DNA from: Antedon bifida
Taxonomy: Eukaryota > Echinodermata > Crinoidea > Comatulida > Antedonidae
Assembly: GCA_963402885.1 (NCBI GenBank)
Contig: OY727094.1
Location: 8,372,501 to 8,436,500, forward strand
Reading direction: 5' to 3'
Length of the DNA: 64,000 nt
Part shown: positions 1 through 15,466 of the stretch, in pieces
How the letters are laid out: every line of letters begins with the position of its first letter
Numbering within the stretch: the first letter of the stretch is position 1
Program-made: the position numbers and the translations under genes
The notes under the pieces: model-generated
What the model saw: the letters and a program-made list of their open reading frames with translations, nothing else
Databases searched by the model: none
Told to the model about the DNA's origin: nothing

Positions 1-89
1 ATTGTCTCTGGTATCTTCAATTTCCAGGGTGCCATAAATATAGAGTCGATTCATATTTGGCAAAGGAACATCAGCAACTACCCATTTCC
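1..89 (-). CDS. PKHD1L1: Gene A exon 39 (cut by window edge): second G8
   Basis: Begins KWVVADVPLPNMNRLYIYG, a G8 strand pair. The rest of the exon and the gene lie beyond position 1. Complete counterpart in gene B at 51604-51852. Confidence 0.92.
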
Positions 90-3000
90 CTACAAACAAA
101 AGAAAGCTTAAGTTACAACAATGACATTAACCATGAGTCGGTGGTTAATATCCCAGACCCTTTGCCACAGCATCTAGATTTTCTTCAAGAAAAAACAATA
201 TCACTGAGACTCCGCATCCTGTTTGGATTGTTTAGGCCTAGGCCTACTATAGTGAGATTTTGTGGAAATAAATATGCCGTTAAATATACAAATAAAACCA
301 AAGTTAAAACGCTCTTAATTTTTTCCAGAAGAGATTATTTTTTATTATATCACACATACCAGGCATGATCATGACATCATCACCGTCTGCTGGCAGTACA
401 AATGATCCATTATCATTGCCACCCCATCCATCCTCCACTCCTTCCCAAGCCTCAGCCGTGGACCAAAGAAGCACAGAAACGTTATCTGGTCTGCCTTCTG
501 GAGGAGGTTCAGGAACCGGTGGAATACAGTCAAGGTAATAGCATCTGTAAACTTGCAGATTAATTGGCAAAGTGTCTCCTTCAGTTAAATGTATGTCTTT
601 TCCGGATACTAAAGAAAAAATTAAAATATAGTAGATAAATCGATACTTTACTTTACAGATAAAAGTAAAAGACTCAAGCTTTAGTATAATATAATTCAAA
701 TTATTCAAAAGGTAAAATATGTTTCATGTTTTGGATACAAAACTAGCATCATCTACATTAAAGAATACAAAGCTATAGATACACATACATTAGCTTGGAG
801 AATCATCTGTTTTGGTGTATATCAAATTACCAGCTGTATAATTTTTCATCTTTTATTGTGTTGTGATCAAAAGTTAAATCAAAAACTATTTATTTGATTC
901 ATTGCATTGCATTGTGATATCTTCTATGATAAAGCTAACTTCAGCATTTTTTTTCTTTTTTCGTGCTACTTTATATTATATATACTGTATTTGCAACTTA
1001 CCTAAGTAATAAAGGTTGTTATTATCATTATTAAAGTAATATTCTCCATAGCTATTGTTTTCGTATGTCACCATTTGTTTTGTGCTGTTTGTAATGTACC
1101 CGATCGTTGCAAACACATCAGGACTTTGTGTAAAGTTATGATTCATAACAACATAGTCACCATCGTTGAAATTATAGAAACCTGCGCTGTACGTAATGTT
1201 AGTCACATGATCAACGTCTTCGAAAATGAAGTTGTATGTGTCTCCCTCTATTAATGTTATCATCCAACCTTCAGGATGTGTTATACGTTTCTTATGGTAT
1301 GGTATACGGCTTGTACCATGTTGATTCGTGAATAAGGTATCTTTATAAAGAAGAGAGGATGGAGAAACACCGTTGAATGCCATGCGGTGAAGTTTTACCG
1401 TATCATCACAAAACACTCCATCTAAATCTAAACTGAATGCATCATCGTTAGTACAATGAGCTGGTGGAAGATTAGGATTGTTGGGTAATACAATATGATT
1501 GGCTGATCCTGTTAGTGTACCATCCAAATCTTCAAACCAATGCTCATGTTGCCATTGGAACGCAGCCTTGTTTGGAGAGTCGGTAAACTCAAGATTTTTC
1601 ACTCGTGTGTGGAAGCCACCTTGATCTGTTTTACAATGAGCACAAGCACGCAGAGCTGCACAACGGCCTTCATTAAAATTGATGAACTGGACACCATCAA
1701 TGGTCAGACCAGAACTCTTCGGACCATGGATACCAGCTGATGTGCATTCGGATGCATTCGATATGGCACTATATCCAATAATTGTGGAATCCTTGACAAG
1801 TGCCCCATCATTATCAAATGGAATGTCACTATCAATTGATTGATATTCAATTCCTGCTTTATCAGCATCTGAAATCAAAAAATCATGAAACTGGACACCG
1901 CCGACGGCAATTGCCTCGGCGCCACGTTCCACCTTCCATGCCGTTAGACTGTAAAACTTTGCCTGCGTTGGTGTGTTGGAGTTACACTGTCCACCTTCCA
2001 TTGGATGATATTCTGGGAAAATCCAGATTCCATACCAACCTTGGGAATGGGCAGTATTGTTTATGAATTCTCCCATAACCATTTTACGAGGACACATTGA
2101 TGTTGTATATGAAGGGCCACCTGGATGTGCCGGCATATTATACCAAAACCCAAAATGTGATCCACCAGCAGCTGCATTATGTCGCACAGTATTGTTTGGA
2201 TTTGTTACCCAGAATGCAGCAGGTGTTACGTCAACGTTAAGTAGACTAGAGCTACTTTTGACAAAGACTCCAAGATTGTATTGGACAGTGTTTCCCATCT
2301 CAATACCGTCTTCCATAAAGTATGCGTGCCCCATGATATCAAATGCAACATTATGCTCAACTAACAAGTTGTCTACGGCATGAATTGTGACTGCACGGTT
2401 AAAGGTATGATGGATTCCACATCCACGAACATAAGATCCACTGACGTCACCATTTAAATGAAAGTGGATCGGATACCGTCCTAGACGGAATGCTTGTCCT
2501 GCGTGCGTCACCTCCACGTACTCAATACGGCCTATAACCAATTGTTGATTCTGATATTTTCCGAAAAGCATTATCTGGGATCCAAATTGATCACTACCAA
2601 TCTCTTCGCCATATCGACCCTGGAAACATGTCTGTGTTGCAAATTGATCTGCAAAACAAATAAATAATAATAGTGTACATTCGATTTGTTTTCATTATTT
2701 GTATATGCTTTAAATATCATAAAACATGAACATTATGTTTGTTTATGTACTGTAATACGTATACGTTAAAATCAAGAATAAAAGAAACACTAGATTTGAA
2801 CTCGTCACTACGGACGAGTTAGGTTATCCGCAGCGCAAAAGCCACGTGCACGTCATACGTTAGAATATTGCGCGCAGAAAAACGATTATGCCATTGTAAA
2901 AATGTTAGTGCGCTCTCTATTTTGCGTCACGTCAAAGTATATACGGTATACACTATATTCTGTATACGTACTACATACAGTGCAGAATAGGTGAAAATAA

Positions 3001-6000
3001 GGGACCCAAGTTATTGACGCTTTTGGACATGATGACGTCATCACAATTTAAAAAATGGTAGATTATGCGAAAGATAATTGATTGGCCTAGACAATATAAC
3101 AAAATGGGGGGAAATGGAATACGGATAAGTGGAGATGCGCTCTATTAAATGTGATGAGCTATGCGAAAGAGACAAAAATCCTATATTTTATATTCGAGTG
3201 GCCATACGATGACGTCACAATGTCTGGTTAGCCATATCGATGCATGATTCGATATCTACAACTCATCAACTTCCAGAATATGCAATTTTAAAAAAGTTCA
3301 CCACGTAGTTTACAATCTATGACTGTTTTAAAAAAGGCAAAATTTTGACAAATTTTTTAACTTTTTCATTAAAAACGCGCGCAAATTGTTTAATTCTACG
3401 TGCTCGTTTGACGTGATTTTAAGTCGAAATTGATTGAAAATTGGTAAATTTACTAGAAAAGGCTGAAAAAACAAAAATCAAGCAAAAAAAAGTTGTTTTT
3501 GCGCTACGTGCGCACGTGCGCGTAAAAATATTGCGCACGCGTGGGAATTTTTGAAATGCTCAAAATGACCTGAAACGCGTAGAAAGTTGATTAGAAATTG
3601 ATTTTACGCATTCTGAAATTTTAAACGCGCGTGCGCGCGTAACTTTTTGTGAAACATGCCATTTTTAATCCATAGAAAGTTTGCACTTGATATGACTTAA
3701 ATGTTCACCAAGTGTCATTACAAAATGACTTTTGGTTTTTAGTCTATGTTAAATACGCAAAATTCATAAAATCGCGCGTAGCTTACGCTGCGCGACTCTA
3801 AAGTAAAAAAACGAACTGTCCTGCACTTCTACAGATAGAGGTAAATCTTCTGACAAAGTTATACAATGTAATGTTGATCAGAATTTGAGATACACGTGAC
3901 ACAAAATTCTGGGAAAGAAAGAAGAATAACATAGAAAAAAAAAAAAAAAAAAAAAAAAAAAGATCCTGACAATAACAAGGGGTTATCCGCCAAGTGCGGA
4001 TAACCAATTTACTGGTGTCGAATTCTTCCTCGCATGCTTCAATGGTCTCTGTCCATTCGTCTTGCACTGATCCACGGACGACAACGTTATGGGTCAAAAG
4101 ACCAACTTCAGCTTTAGTTGATAAAAACACACCATTTAGAGTTTGTTCAATTGAGATGTGCTCATACTGAAGTGCAGGCTCAACTTCAAGTGTTAGTCCA
4201 TCAGATGATATATCTATCATAAATTAAAAAATTATCCATATATGTATATTGAACTTTCAAATGAATATGCCGACTGAATACGAACAAGACTCTTCAATGG
4301 TAGGCCTACGTTTGAGATGGGTTAGAGTGTGCATTTGTACTTATTTCTACTATTAAGTACTGTATACAAAGTAGAGTGTATATGCAATTTTGTTTATGTT
4401 GGTATTATACTAAATACATGCCTTTACATTTTTGTTTCTATTAAACATTAAAATTACTACTAAACATAAAGATTGTAGACTATTCAATTGGCTATTATAA
4501 TCTGTGAATGACGAAATTATCAGTGACATATGCAGAATTTTTATTTGAGGCGCTAACTTAGGCTACTCGATACTTACCAACAATTCGAACCATTTCATTT
4601 TCTCGCTGACTATGCCGATGCCCAGTGGAAGCAATTGCTATCTGATCACCAACATTCCATGTGACAGATTGTTCTAACACAAGGGTAGTGCTTCCAGTCA
4701 CAGCGGTTTGTGCCAGATACGTCCATGTAACAGGAACTGGGATACCTAAAAAATAACGAGAAGTGTGTAAGCATGTCTTATTTTAGTCTAGGTTTTAGAC
4801 TGTGTTTTGATTAGTAAAAACATAATATTTTGGCACATATGGCGTTTCATACGTATACTAATTTGAACTCGCAAACAAAAATCGAAACGTCGACTGGTAA
4901 ACTAACATAAACAAGACAATAAACATATATTTGTTTAGTCTAGTTTAGTAACATTTCTGTGGTGGGTAAGAGTAGGCCTTTAAGGTTTCAAATTATTTTT
5001 AAATTGTATATAAAATGTAAAACATGTAGTATAGTTATAGTAATAACATATTCTCGCAAAATTAAACTATTGTGTTGTTAGAGCCACAACGTCTTGCTAA
5101 AAAGAAATTATAGTTTTTAGAATGCATTTTAAATAGCAACAAAATATCTGACTTTGAAATAAACATTTGCCAGTTTTCAGGTTGCACATGGAAATGGTGT
5201 TAATGTTATAAAATAGGAAATGTAGTTACCATGAAGATCAAGCGTTCCATTTCTTACAGCAAGAGTCTTGGCGCCAAAAAGAGGAAGTTCTTGTGACCTC
5301 TGGTGACCATGCATCATAATGGTTGCTTTGTGTTGGAATGGTTCTTCTTCCGTGCCAACTTGTAACAATCCTCCATCAGTGATGAGAATGTTTTTTGCAT
5401 GTAACTCTACATCTTTTTCATCGAAAATAAATTCACCTCCTAAGCAAAAGAACAATTAAACTTAAACTGTTTTAGTGTTTCTTTTCCATATTTTTACAAT
5501 GTTGTTGAATACAGAGATGTCTAAGTTGCTAATTTAAATATAAATGAAAATAACATTAAAATAAACATTACCTTCAATCAAAAGCATTGATAGTATAGGT
5601 GTATTGACATCTAAAAGAAGTGTTTGTCCGGCAGGTACTATGACAAAGTCACCTGCAATGGGAGGTTCAAGTCCTCCCCAAGTCCAAACAGATGACCAAA
5701 CGTCTATGTAATAATAGTCAGCATTGTCCTGTTGAAGATAACACAAACTATAAAGTGGCCTGATGCATGTTCTGTTTCCAGTTACGACGTAAACGATTAT
5801 TTGTCAGACTATAATACTATAAGTTATGATTAGCAATATGGACAATACATTAATACAGATCAAATGCACCTTATGGCGATAACGTACTGTATAAAGGCCA
5901 AGGAGTCAAATGGCCTGCATGCTTACCTGTGTGGCGATGTTGTCATTGTCATCTGTCACGACTCTGGCATGAGTTTTGATGGAACCTTGGTGCTCTTCTG

Positions 6001-9000
6001 TTGTACATTCTATCACAGTAGTCGATTCAGAGGAAATGATGCATTCAGAACCATCAAGAGTCACCACATTGCCAGACGACCTGCAATAACATATTAAAAT
6101 GTTAATTTGTTATACAACTTATTGTATTATTCATCTTGTAAATAACTTCTGTGGGTAATATGTTCACAATAAAACAACTACACTAAAGTTTTAATACCTG
6201 AACCCAGTTCCAGTAATAGTTAAATTGGTTCCTCCACCCGTTCCTCCTCTTGTTGGTTCTACTGAGTCGATACTAGCTGTTAGAGAAGACTTGTAAGTGA
6301 ATGCATCCGACAAGGTAGCATTCAATCCACTGTCAACCAAAACCACAATGTCACAAGATACTGTAGACGAAGCTGTTAACAAAGAGAGATAATATAATAA
6401 ACTAGAAGGTAGGGAATAAATAAATAAATAAATAAGAGAGAGAGAGAGAGGTAAGAACATTGTACACTATCTCGGATGAAAATTAGTACTCCATATACGT
6501 ATTTGTGTAATAATTAATGCTGTGTTTTCTTCACTACTTCTAAAAATAAATAATTCCTTTAAAAAAATAATAACAGTAGTTATTAACAAAAGTAAATAAA
6601 TTGCTAACAACTTACCAATTCCATCATTGGCCGGTATTAGGCACTGAACAAATGTATATGTTCCTGATGTGACATCACATGGGTTACCACAAACTGTTAC
6701 CTTTGTTCTATCTTCGTCGAAACCAGAACCTGTTAAGTTAAGTGTTTTTGTTCCAGCGAAACTTCCTGTAATGAAATAGAACTATGTTTACAAAACTAGA
6801 ATCATTCATTTAAAATCGCATCTACTTCACTCTGGCAAAAAAGATGAAAATTCAAATGTTTTTTTTGTTTCTTCCCTAAAGAAAATGGTGCAAACATTCA
6901 AAGAGTGATCACACATAAGATGATGTAATACACAAATTGTAAGATTACTAATTATTTAACTTGTCATGATATAATTCAGTTAGGGTCTAAATAGATTAAT
7001 TTAAACATATTTTACAGAGGGATAAAATAACCATAAAATATTTTGTCATCTGATGATTCTAAAGAATAAAAATAATGAGACATAACAATAATAATGATCA
7101 CAACGTCTCATCATTTTTTTTATCTTTTGTATTATATTAGGTTTCATTTTGAAGTAATATTGCAACAAGTAAGCTTTGTTTACCATCAATTGGAAAACTT
7201 GAAGTAATTGAGAGAATATACTCGAATTTTACCACTGATGAAGCTTTCCCAAGGTTAAAGATAGCAGCTTCTACCATGTACACTCCAGCGCCGTGTGATG
7301 GAACTTCACAGATAATCTCTGTCGCTGTTACACTGCCTACAACTGTGCAATCTTCGCCATCAACTGTTACTTCAACGTCTGCTGTCGATGATCCAAAATT
7401 GACTCCACGTATTGTGATACTGTCGCCAGAATTTCCAGACGATGGGGAAACTGATGTTATTTGTGGAGTTGCCGAAGATGTGAACTCAAAAGACTGAGTA
7501 GGGAACTCTTCTCCATTCGATGTAACAAGAGGGTTTGTAGTGGCATCTGAGTGAGAGTTTGTGATGCATGTGACCATTGAAATGTTAACAAATGTAATGT
7601 CACAAACATCACCATCTATTACTACAGATGTGTCATCAGTATGGAATCCACTCCCTTCGATAGTAATCAGAGTCCCACCTTCAGTACTTCCCTGTTGTGG
7701 GCTGATAGTATTGATAACAGCATCTCCCCATACAGTTTCAAAATTGACTAAGTTTGCATTTCCGTATCTCTTCCGATGTACCGTGATTGGCAGTTCACCT
7801 GCTGGAACATAGCCAACTTCACACGCAATCTCTTCACTATTTACAGCAACCACAGCACAATAAACATTTCCGAACGTTATTGTGATATCGCTGATGACAT
7901 CACCAAAGTCAGATCCATTTACATAGATGGTGGTCAAGGCACCACTAATAGTATCTGGAAAAACGTCTTGAACCTGCATTGTCAGATGCTGCTGGTAGAT
8001 GAAATTGAAAGGCTGACCACCGATGTTGATGGATGACTGGTGGTTTAATTCGATAGCAACATTAAATATATGACCAGATACATCATGGGAAGTGGTGACA
8101 CAAATTATATGAGTGTAGTTAAATGATTGAATGAGACAAGACTCTGGTCCAAGTGAAACAATCAATTCATCAACCGATGAAGCAGAAAACCCATTGCCCT
8201 CAATTGTTAGCACTGTACCACCAGCCAAAGAACCTCCAGATGGATCAACAGAGGTTATACTAGGTACTAATATATAACTTCTTGCTGCTAGCGTATCAAT
8301 AACATTTATAGCGTAACCTTGATTCTTTACATTCACTGATACCTCGTGATAATAACCAACCAGTAGTGAGTTATTGGTTTCGATAGTGCATTCAAGAAGA
8401 TTTGCATTACTGAAAATGACAGTACATGTGTGATCATACCCAATCATGACTACATTCTCACAAGCCACATCACTGAAACCAGATCCTCCGATAGTTATAG
8501 TCTGCTCTGCTGAGCCAGTCAATGGTGTAATAACGTCAATATTAGCTGTACTACAATCCAATAATGCAAAAGAGAACAATGAGGTGTCACTTATGAATGG
8601 CATTGCTGAAGAACAACCAGATATAGTGTCATCATGTCCCGGGCAAGAACTACTATCAGTTGGAGTATTGCTCTGAGCACTGACATCATGGTTGGCAGAA
8701 ATGTCATTCAATTTTACAGATAGTGGGTAAGCGACAGATCTAAATGGAGCAACATAGATAACTCCAGTTAAATAGAATTTGTCTTTTTCTGGAACATCCG
8801 AATTTACAGGACCACTTGAATAATAATATTCTCCTTCGTTGTTGAATGTGTAAGTATAAGTACCTGTTTAAAAAATGTTAAATATTCATTAAATTTAAAA
8901 TGGTAACAAAGTAATTTAAATCTAATGTCAAAATACTGTATTTAATAACTAGGAAAGAAATTGTAACATTTTTCTCGCTTAAGTTTCAACTCTATATACT

Positions 9001-12000
9001 TGTGAATGATTTACTATGTATAATACTTGAATATAGTTCATGATAAATCGCGTTACCCCAGAGCAGTTGTTTCTATAGCCTCTTGCTATCAATATGAAGA
9101 CCTGGAGGCCAACCTTTGTACACGAAGACGGCATGGGCATGCCAGCAAACACTCTTTAAACAACTACTTGTTATGAGTGAAACACATACCACTTTTTGAC
9201 CTTGATCCTGCGTAGAACCCTTCACCGTCATATTCTACCGAATCTGCATCTGCAGTTTGTTGAACTGTATAACCTACAGAGTCAACAAGAGCTGGTGTTG
9301 ACCATTGCCACATCACTGTATCACCTGCCATTATTTTTAACACCTGTGGATCCCACTTATAACCAACTCCATAATCTGTAAGAGAGCAGAAAATGCAATT
9401 TATAGATAAATGCCTGAACCTAAACAGCTGGTTTTAAGAATGCATTTAAATATACGGAAGTGTATTTAGAAGAAAGAGAAGATTAGACTTTAGCAGAATG
9501 TACACTTCTCTGTTAAACTTATTATATCATTGCCAGAATGATGATTATTTAATGGGTCAATGTAAATCACACGTATTTTGTTTTTACATTATTAAATATC
9601 CCAATGACATATTTGTTAATTGAGCATTAAACATACCTTCATGTTTTCCTTGATTGGTCACAGTATGTAAAACTCCCGAGCTCCCGGATGTACATTGAAT
9701 CAGGTCATCATTCAGATCTGTGATGTCACAGGTCACAAAACCAAAACTTACATCAACCAAAGAGGTATTAGTGCCAAAACCAGAACCAGTAATGAATACC
9801 GTTGTACCGCCTTGCAGAGAACCATGATCAGGGAAGATGCCTTCAATTACAAGATCATACGAAAATTGTTGTCTGAAAAAATAAATATTTATAATAATTA
9901 TTATTTATTAGATTTAGATATTTATATTATGTTATTATAACCCAATGGCCATAATGCACAATTCAAATTTAAAAGTATTTTAAGTGAAAACCACTTTAAG
10001 TTAAATCCTTCTTTACTGACTTAAACAAAATAATTTTCAAGGAGAATTTGATGAAATGTATTGTCTTGGGAAGATATACCTTTTACATTTTATGTTTGCT
10101 TTTTGCTTTTGCATTTTGAGAATTTAATTTATTTTGTTTTGCCTCATGTCACCGCTGTGTCGGTTTTGTTTTTCTTTTGCACATTTATACTGAATAAATA
10201 AAAAACAAAAAAAACAAAAACAACAAAAAAATTATGTACGCTAATGCTGTAGTTCATTTCAAGTATCAAAAGACACATTCATAAAATCTCTATTTAAGCA
10301 TTATAGCTTGAAACATACCCAGTTTTAGCATAACCTTTTCCTGGCACCGATACCGTCACGTCATAAATGCCAGGTTCGTTACCAGGAATAGTACATTGAA
10401 TTTCGGTGTCATTAAATGATATCACAGAACATTCAAGTTTATTAATAGTGACCATAGGCTCTTTGTTACCAAAACTTGACCCAAGTATAACAATGGTGCC
10501 TCCTCCTAAAAAGAAAACAAAACTAATAATTACAATTAAAATTTGTTTTGCGGCAATTCCAAAAAAAAATATAATTATTTAAAACAACATCATAGCCCTG
10601 ACTTTGTTTCTACACAATGTTTTAAAAATCATGAATAATTAAAAAACACATTTCGAAAAACGCATCACATCGCAAATTTTCAAATAAATAAAGTTCTGTA
10701 GTAATTTTGACTTTTCATAATTTCTCTTTTCATAGGCTTATAAAAGATAATAAAATCATCACTTTGTAAATCAAGTAACACTTTTTCATTCAAAGTAAAA
10801 CTTTTGCACGCGCACACATACAGGTAAAACATGCACATCAAGTTTCAAACATGGTGTTTAATAATCCCACAAAAACGCGACTGCAGGCATGTATATGGCC
10901 TACATCTACATCTTTTTTCACTTTAATTGTAACTAATGTTATTCTCCAATCTAATATTGAATATTAGAATTGATAACTAACTTGTCCAAACCTACTGGAG
11001 TTACGATTTTGAAAAGAACCCATTATCATAAAAAAGTCAACAAATTTGTATTAATTCAGTAAGAATAACGAACCTAGAACACTACTTGAAGTTGGTGAGA
11101 TACTTGATATTGTTGGCGTTAAAGCTGGATCTTGAGTAAATGCATTGTCCTTACTGTGCGATTGGTTATCGATTTCAACATAAACATCTACCTTATTTGT
11201 TGATCTTCGTCGTCTAGACTCATGCTTCAAAAGAAACAGTAAAATGTATTGTTAATATTAAAGCTTTAATAAGCCATATAATAATTATTGTATGTGTTTT
11301 ATTGTTTTCGATTAGTACATATTACAGATCAAATGTAAGACTTTTTAGTTGAATTAGTTTTGCTTTGATTTTGAAATAAGCAATAAGAAAATTCTTTAAA
11401 ATACTAAATTTTCCACATTATGCGTGCATGAGAGGAGGGACTATCGGAAGAAATAAATACAGCTATTACGACTATACGATTGTATTCAACACGCTCAACA
11501 ATTGTTGTAAGATTGTAAGTAAGATTTTGCTATTTATTGATGAATTTTATTTGATATATTATTTTTATGCATTTTTAATGTTTATAGAAATTATATTCTA
11601 AATGGGTTTTTTTATCTTATCATTGCAATATGATACCTACTATGAATAGTTATTAAGTTCGCTTTTAGGAATCCTGTTTCTGCCTGGTTTTAAATGTTGT
11701 TTTTTGTTTGTAATTGTAAGGAGACAAAATAAATGAAAATGAAATAAGTGGTAAGTGTTTTACTAGAAGGATCCTATAAGCCATACTAGGAAACCCATTT
11801 ATTTCAAGCCTATGACAAAGAAATAGTTTTGCTAACCTGGACTTCTAATGTACAATTGATAACATTAAAGCTTGATTGAGTGACGACACATCGTGTACTA
11901 CCAAAGGCAATGTTGTTCTCTTCTGGAATATTACTAAAACCGTGACCATAAATATTTACTTCAGTTCCTCCTATAAAAAAAATTTAATCAATGTCAAGTT

Positions 12001-15000
12001 TATTTACTTTGACATGTAGTTGTTTCTGCGAAGCTCTTAGTGGTTTTAAAAAAGGTCAAGCTAGCCGCCCACAACCCTATTGAATCTTTGTTGTAAGAGG
12101 GACTTTATACCTAGTCTTAATACCTAGCCTCTAATCAGGAATTAGCTTGGCTTGCTTTGCTGTTTCGGAAACAAGTAATGTAAGTAAACAAAACGTCTGC
12201 TATATCAGAGAGAAATTAATGTTTATACCTGATTCGCTACCCGATTCTGGCTCAATACTGGTAATGTTGACAGTGTAGTTAAAGGATACATCAGCTGAAA
12301 TATCGAATAAAATCATGAGTTATGTAGTCCGATCATAAAAAACAAAACAAAAACTCAACTCAACCTTTAGCCTATTTTATTCAAAGTCAAACAGTAAGTC
12401 AGTCACACTGTCGCGCCTCCTCTTATGTGCATACTGTACAAATACAAGAATTACAATAAGTATGAATCGCCATATCAATAACTTTTTCCAGAATTAAAAA
12501 AAAGTTAAACAGTAAAATATACAAAATTTCAATATAACATATTAAGTATTTGAAATATATAGTATTGTAAATTAATACACACTACTGCTTTCAGCATATC
12601 CAAAAGGTACAACATTGACTTCAACTTCATAAATTCCCGCCTTTCCGTTTTGGACATCGCAGACTATCTGAGTCTCACCACAGGATTGTACTTCACATGC
12701 TATATCACCAATGGTAACAATGTTCTCAGAACTTTCTACGCTGAAACCGGTGCCTGTGATGGTGATGGTCGTCTGTTCAGCTTCAGAACCTGATCAACAG
12801 AAAACATAAGACGTGTACATAATGTTTCTTATGGAAGACACTGGCTGGTGCTATTTCAGAGGAAGAAGTTTTAACTTGAAAAAGCGCTAAGTTAGTCTGA
12901 GAAAATCTCACGTCTTCTGTGACGTATACGTGTTTATCGCAACACATATTGTCTACCCCCAACCCCACCAGCCCAAAACCAATATTCGTACATCGTTTGC
13001 CTCGAACTTGGTTCTCACTTAGTAAACAACGCAAGGACTTAATCGCAACAAAAAGTAAGTTTACAAATCACCAGCGACAGTTCGGACGATCCACCGTGAC
13101 GTGATTGGTCAACTCACTTCCGCTGCGCCTTGTGGGAACAAAACAATCTGTCAGATCAGTCATTAGTCTTTCCAACATACACAAAGTCTAGCAGTCATTG
13201 GAAATCGAGTTTGCTTATTTTACCTGCATGTCTGTCAATGTTTGTTATTTCGGCAGTGTAATCTTCATTATAATCAAATGTACAATTATCCGTGGCACAA
13301 CTAGAGATCACTTCATTTATATAAACTTCAACCTGAAATGAAAATAAAAACTGACGGCTGAAGATCTGACAAGAGTCTGTTTTCAATAATTAAATTTTGT
13401 TTCGTGGTCATTATCGAATATGGTTTATTTTCAATAGTTTTATGCTTTCTCTTGTTTTATTTCTGACCAGTACAGCTTGGTTTCCACTAGAGATACAACG
13501 CAAGAATGTAAACGCAAGCGACAGTTTGAATATTTCATCACTTGTGATTGGTCAAATCTCTTACGTTGCGTTACGTCCATGCGTCTGTAGTGGGACCCAA
13601 GCATAAAACTCTTTACTTTAATCTTGACTACTTACTTGAGGCGATGAATGTGGGGTTCGTAGGTAGTCACCTGGAATAGGAGCAAGGACTAGTGCGCCAT
13701 CAACGTCTGTGGAAGCTGTAATGTCTACGTCATCACCTACTAAACCTGTTCCATTAATCTGAAAATATCAAACAGTTGTTTTTTTATTTAGAGTATAACA
13801 TAATATAGTAAAGTATAAATAAAGAATAATTAGATGCACTTGAGTACGTATATTTCCTCAAATTACTGAGCCTTGGGATACTGTGCCTAGAAAATAACAT
13901 TACATTTCTCTACGAGGATTGTTGAGGCACTGAGGACTAAACAAGGAGATAGAACATGTTGTTCAGGAACTACTGAGAATAGTAAGCGCACGGGTGCACC
14001 TAAAAACATTATGGAAAATTCCATAAATAAAACACAAAATGTTATTCTTTTTCTTTCTTTCTTTTGCCACATATAATATGTATTGAATAATTAAATTAGT
14101 TTAATTCTTTAATTTTTTTGCAAAGACATTAGTCATTGCCTTTACCTCTATAGGTTCATGGTTACCACCAATTTCAGTCCATTCAATGTTCCAGATAGAA
14201 GAAAAGCATGTTGACGTCTTCTCTACAGCCACTAGTCCAGTGGAAAAATATCCTTCAAGCAATTCTTTCATTTGTTTGGCTGAATACGTGGCAGATACAG
14301 CTATGAAAAAAATTTAAAAATTAAAAGGAAGTAAAAAATCAACTGAACCATTTTTTATGAGTGTTATAAGATTTATATTAAAGCTACTAAAATGGCTGAA
14401 ACTGTATATTTAAAAAGTCAAATAGAACAGAATTATTAAGGGAACTGAAGTGTGCAACACGTGAAAGTCCGATTGTGTGCACTATACTGCTACTTTACTC
14501 TGAATATGCCTAATCGTGGAGAAATATCAGTGGACTAAGCTATGACTTTGCTCAATTTCTGTATTAGGCTCGTAACTCTAATTGTGGTGATGGTGGATGA
14601 TGTACCGTTAGTTGACCTAAATAATCAATTATCATCAGAGTACAGTATATTCATCACTGATGCCAATAAAACGAGGTTTTTAATCGTTTTATTCCATAGG
14701 TTTCTGATGCAACTATCATCTTCTTTACAGCTGTTAACATTATGTTTTAGTGACAGGTATATTGTAATATCATTAAAATGACCTTACCTGAGCTTTTATC
14801 ATTCCATTCCATCATGAAAGTACCATATATTGGCTTTGATGCTGCTATCAACCTTTCAACGGTAATTGTTGTTCTATTTCGCCAATCATTGCTGCTAAAT
14901 TCGACGTAATCACTCTCGTCTTCAACTGATCCATTTGTAATATTTGCAGCTCTAACTTGGAGAAGAGGAAATCCGTAGACACAATATTCTGCGAATAGTG

Positions 15001-15422
15001 TGATATTAAAGCTGTTTGTGTCTTTTACAACGAATACTTCTGTAACAAATATATCGTTTGGTCGAGCTGCAGGACGAGTTTGAAGATCTGAAAACCACAC
15101 AAAAAACATTGTACCTGAAAACTACATGTGACAAAAACAGTGAAGAAATCAGTTCCTTGTCAAGCGTTACTATCTTTAGTATAGAATCTATACTTTTAAT
15201 ACAAACGAATTCATATTGGGCTACTCTTAGTATTTTCTGTGATTTTCATTTCGATCACATCTGCCTAGTTTATTTGCCTTAAATTTTACTTGTTTAACTT
15301 GAATGATAGGGAGAGGTTGAACTAAAAGGAGGAAATGTTCTTTCGAAAATGCAAAAAAAGCTTTTTTCGTTTTCACATTAATTTAATACAGACACTTCCC
15401 CACCCCACCCCCTTCCTCTACT

Positions 15423-15466
<44 letters not shown>

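Larger units (their letters stand above)
609..13635. other. Introns 20-38 of gene A, remaining content
   Basis: Introns of 300 bp or more (609-1001, 4214-4577, 4746-5229, 6766-7183, 8864-9189, 9873-10318, 10506-11073, 11225-11836, 12790-13223, 13333-13635) align with those of gene B through most of their length. Besides the listed insertions I see only AT-rich sequence and a short (AAAT)n(AG)n run at 6415-6450. Confidence 0.5.

Noticed and set aside
1540..2383. Plus-strand ORFs across exon 37
   Set aside because: Antisense shadows of the PbH1 coding exon, mirrored at 53329-54172 in gene B.
7276..8676. Plus-strand ORFs across exon 29 of gene A (and the equivalents in gene B)
   Set aside because: Antisense shadows of the IPT coding frame; no splice or start support.
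13397..13606. Plus-strand ORF of 69 codons (and 63734-63934)
   Set aside because: It lies across a small MITE; the similarity between the two copies comes from the gene duplication, not coding constraint.
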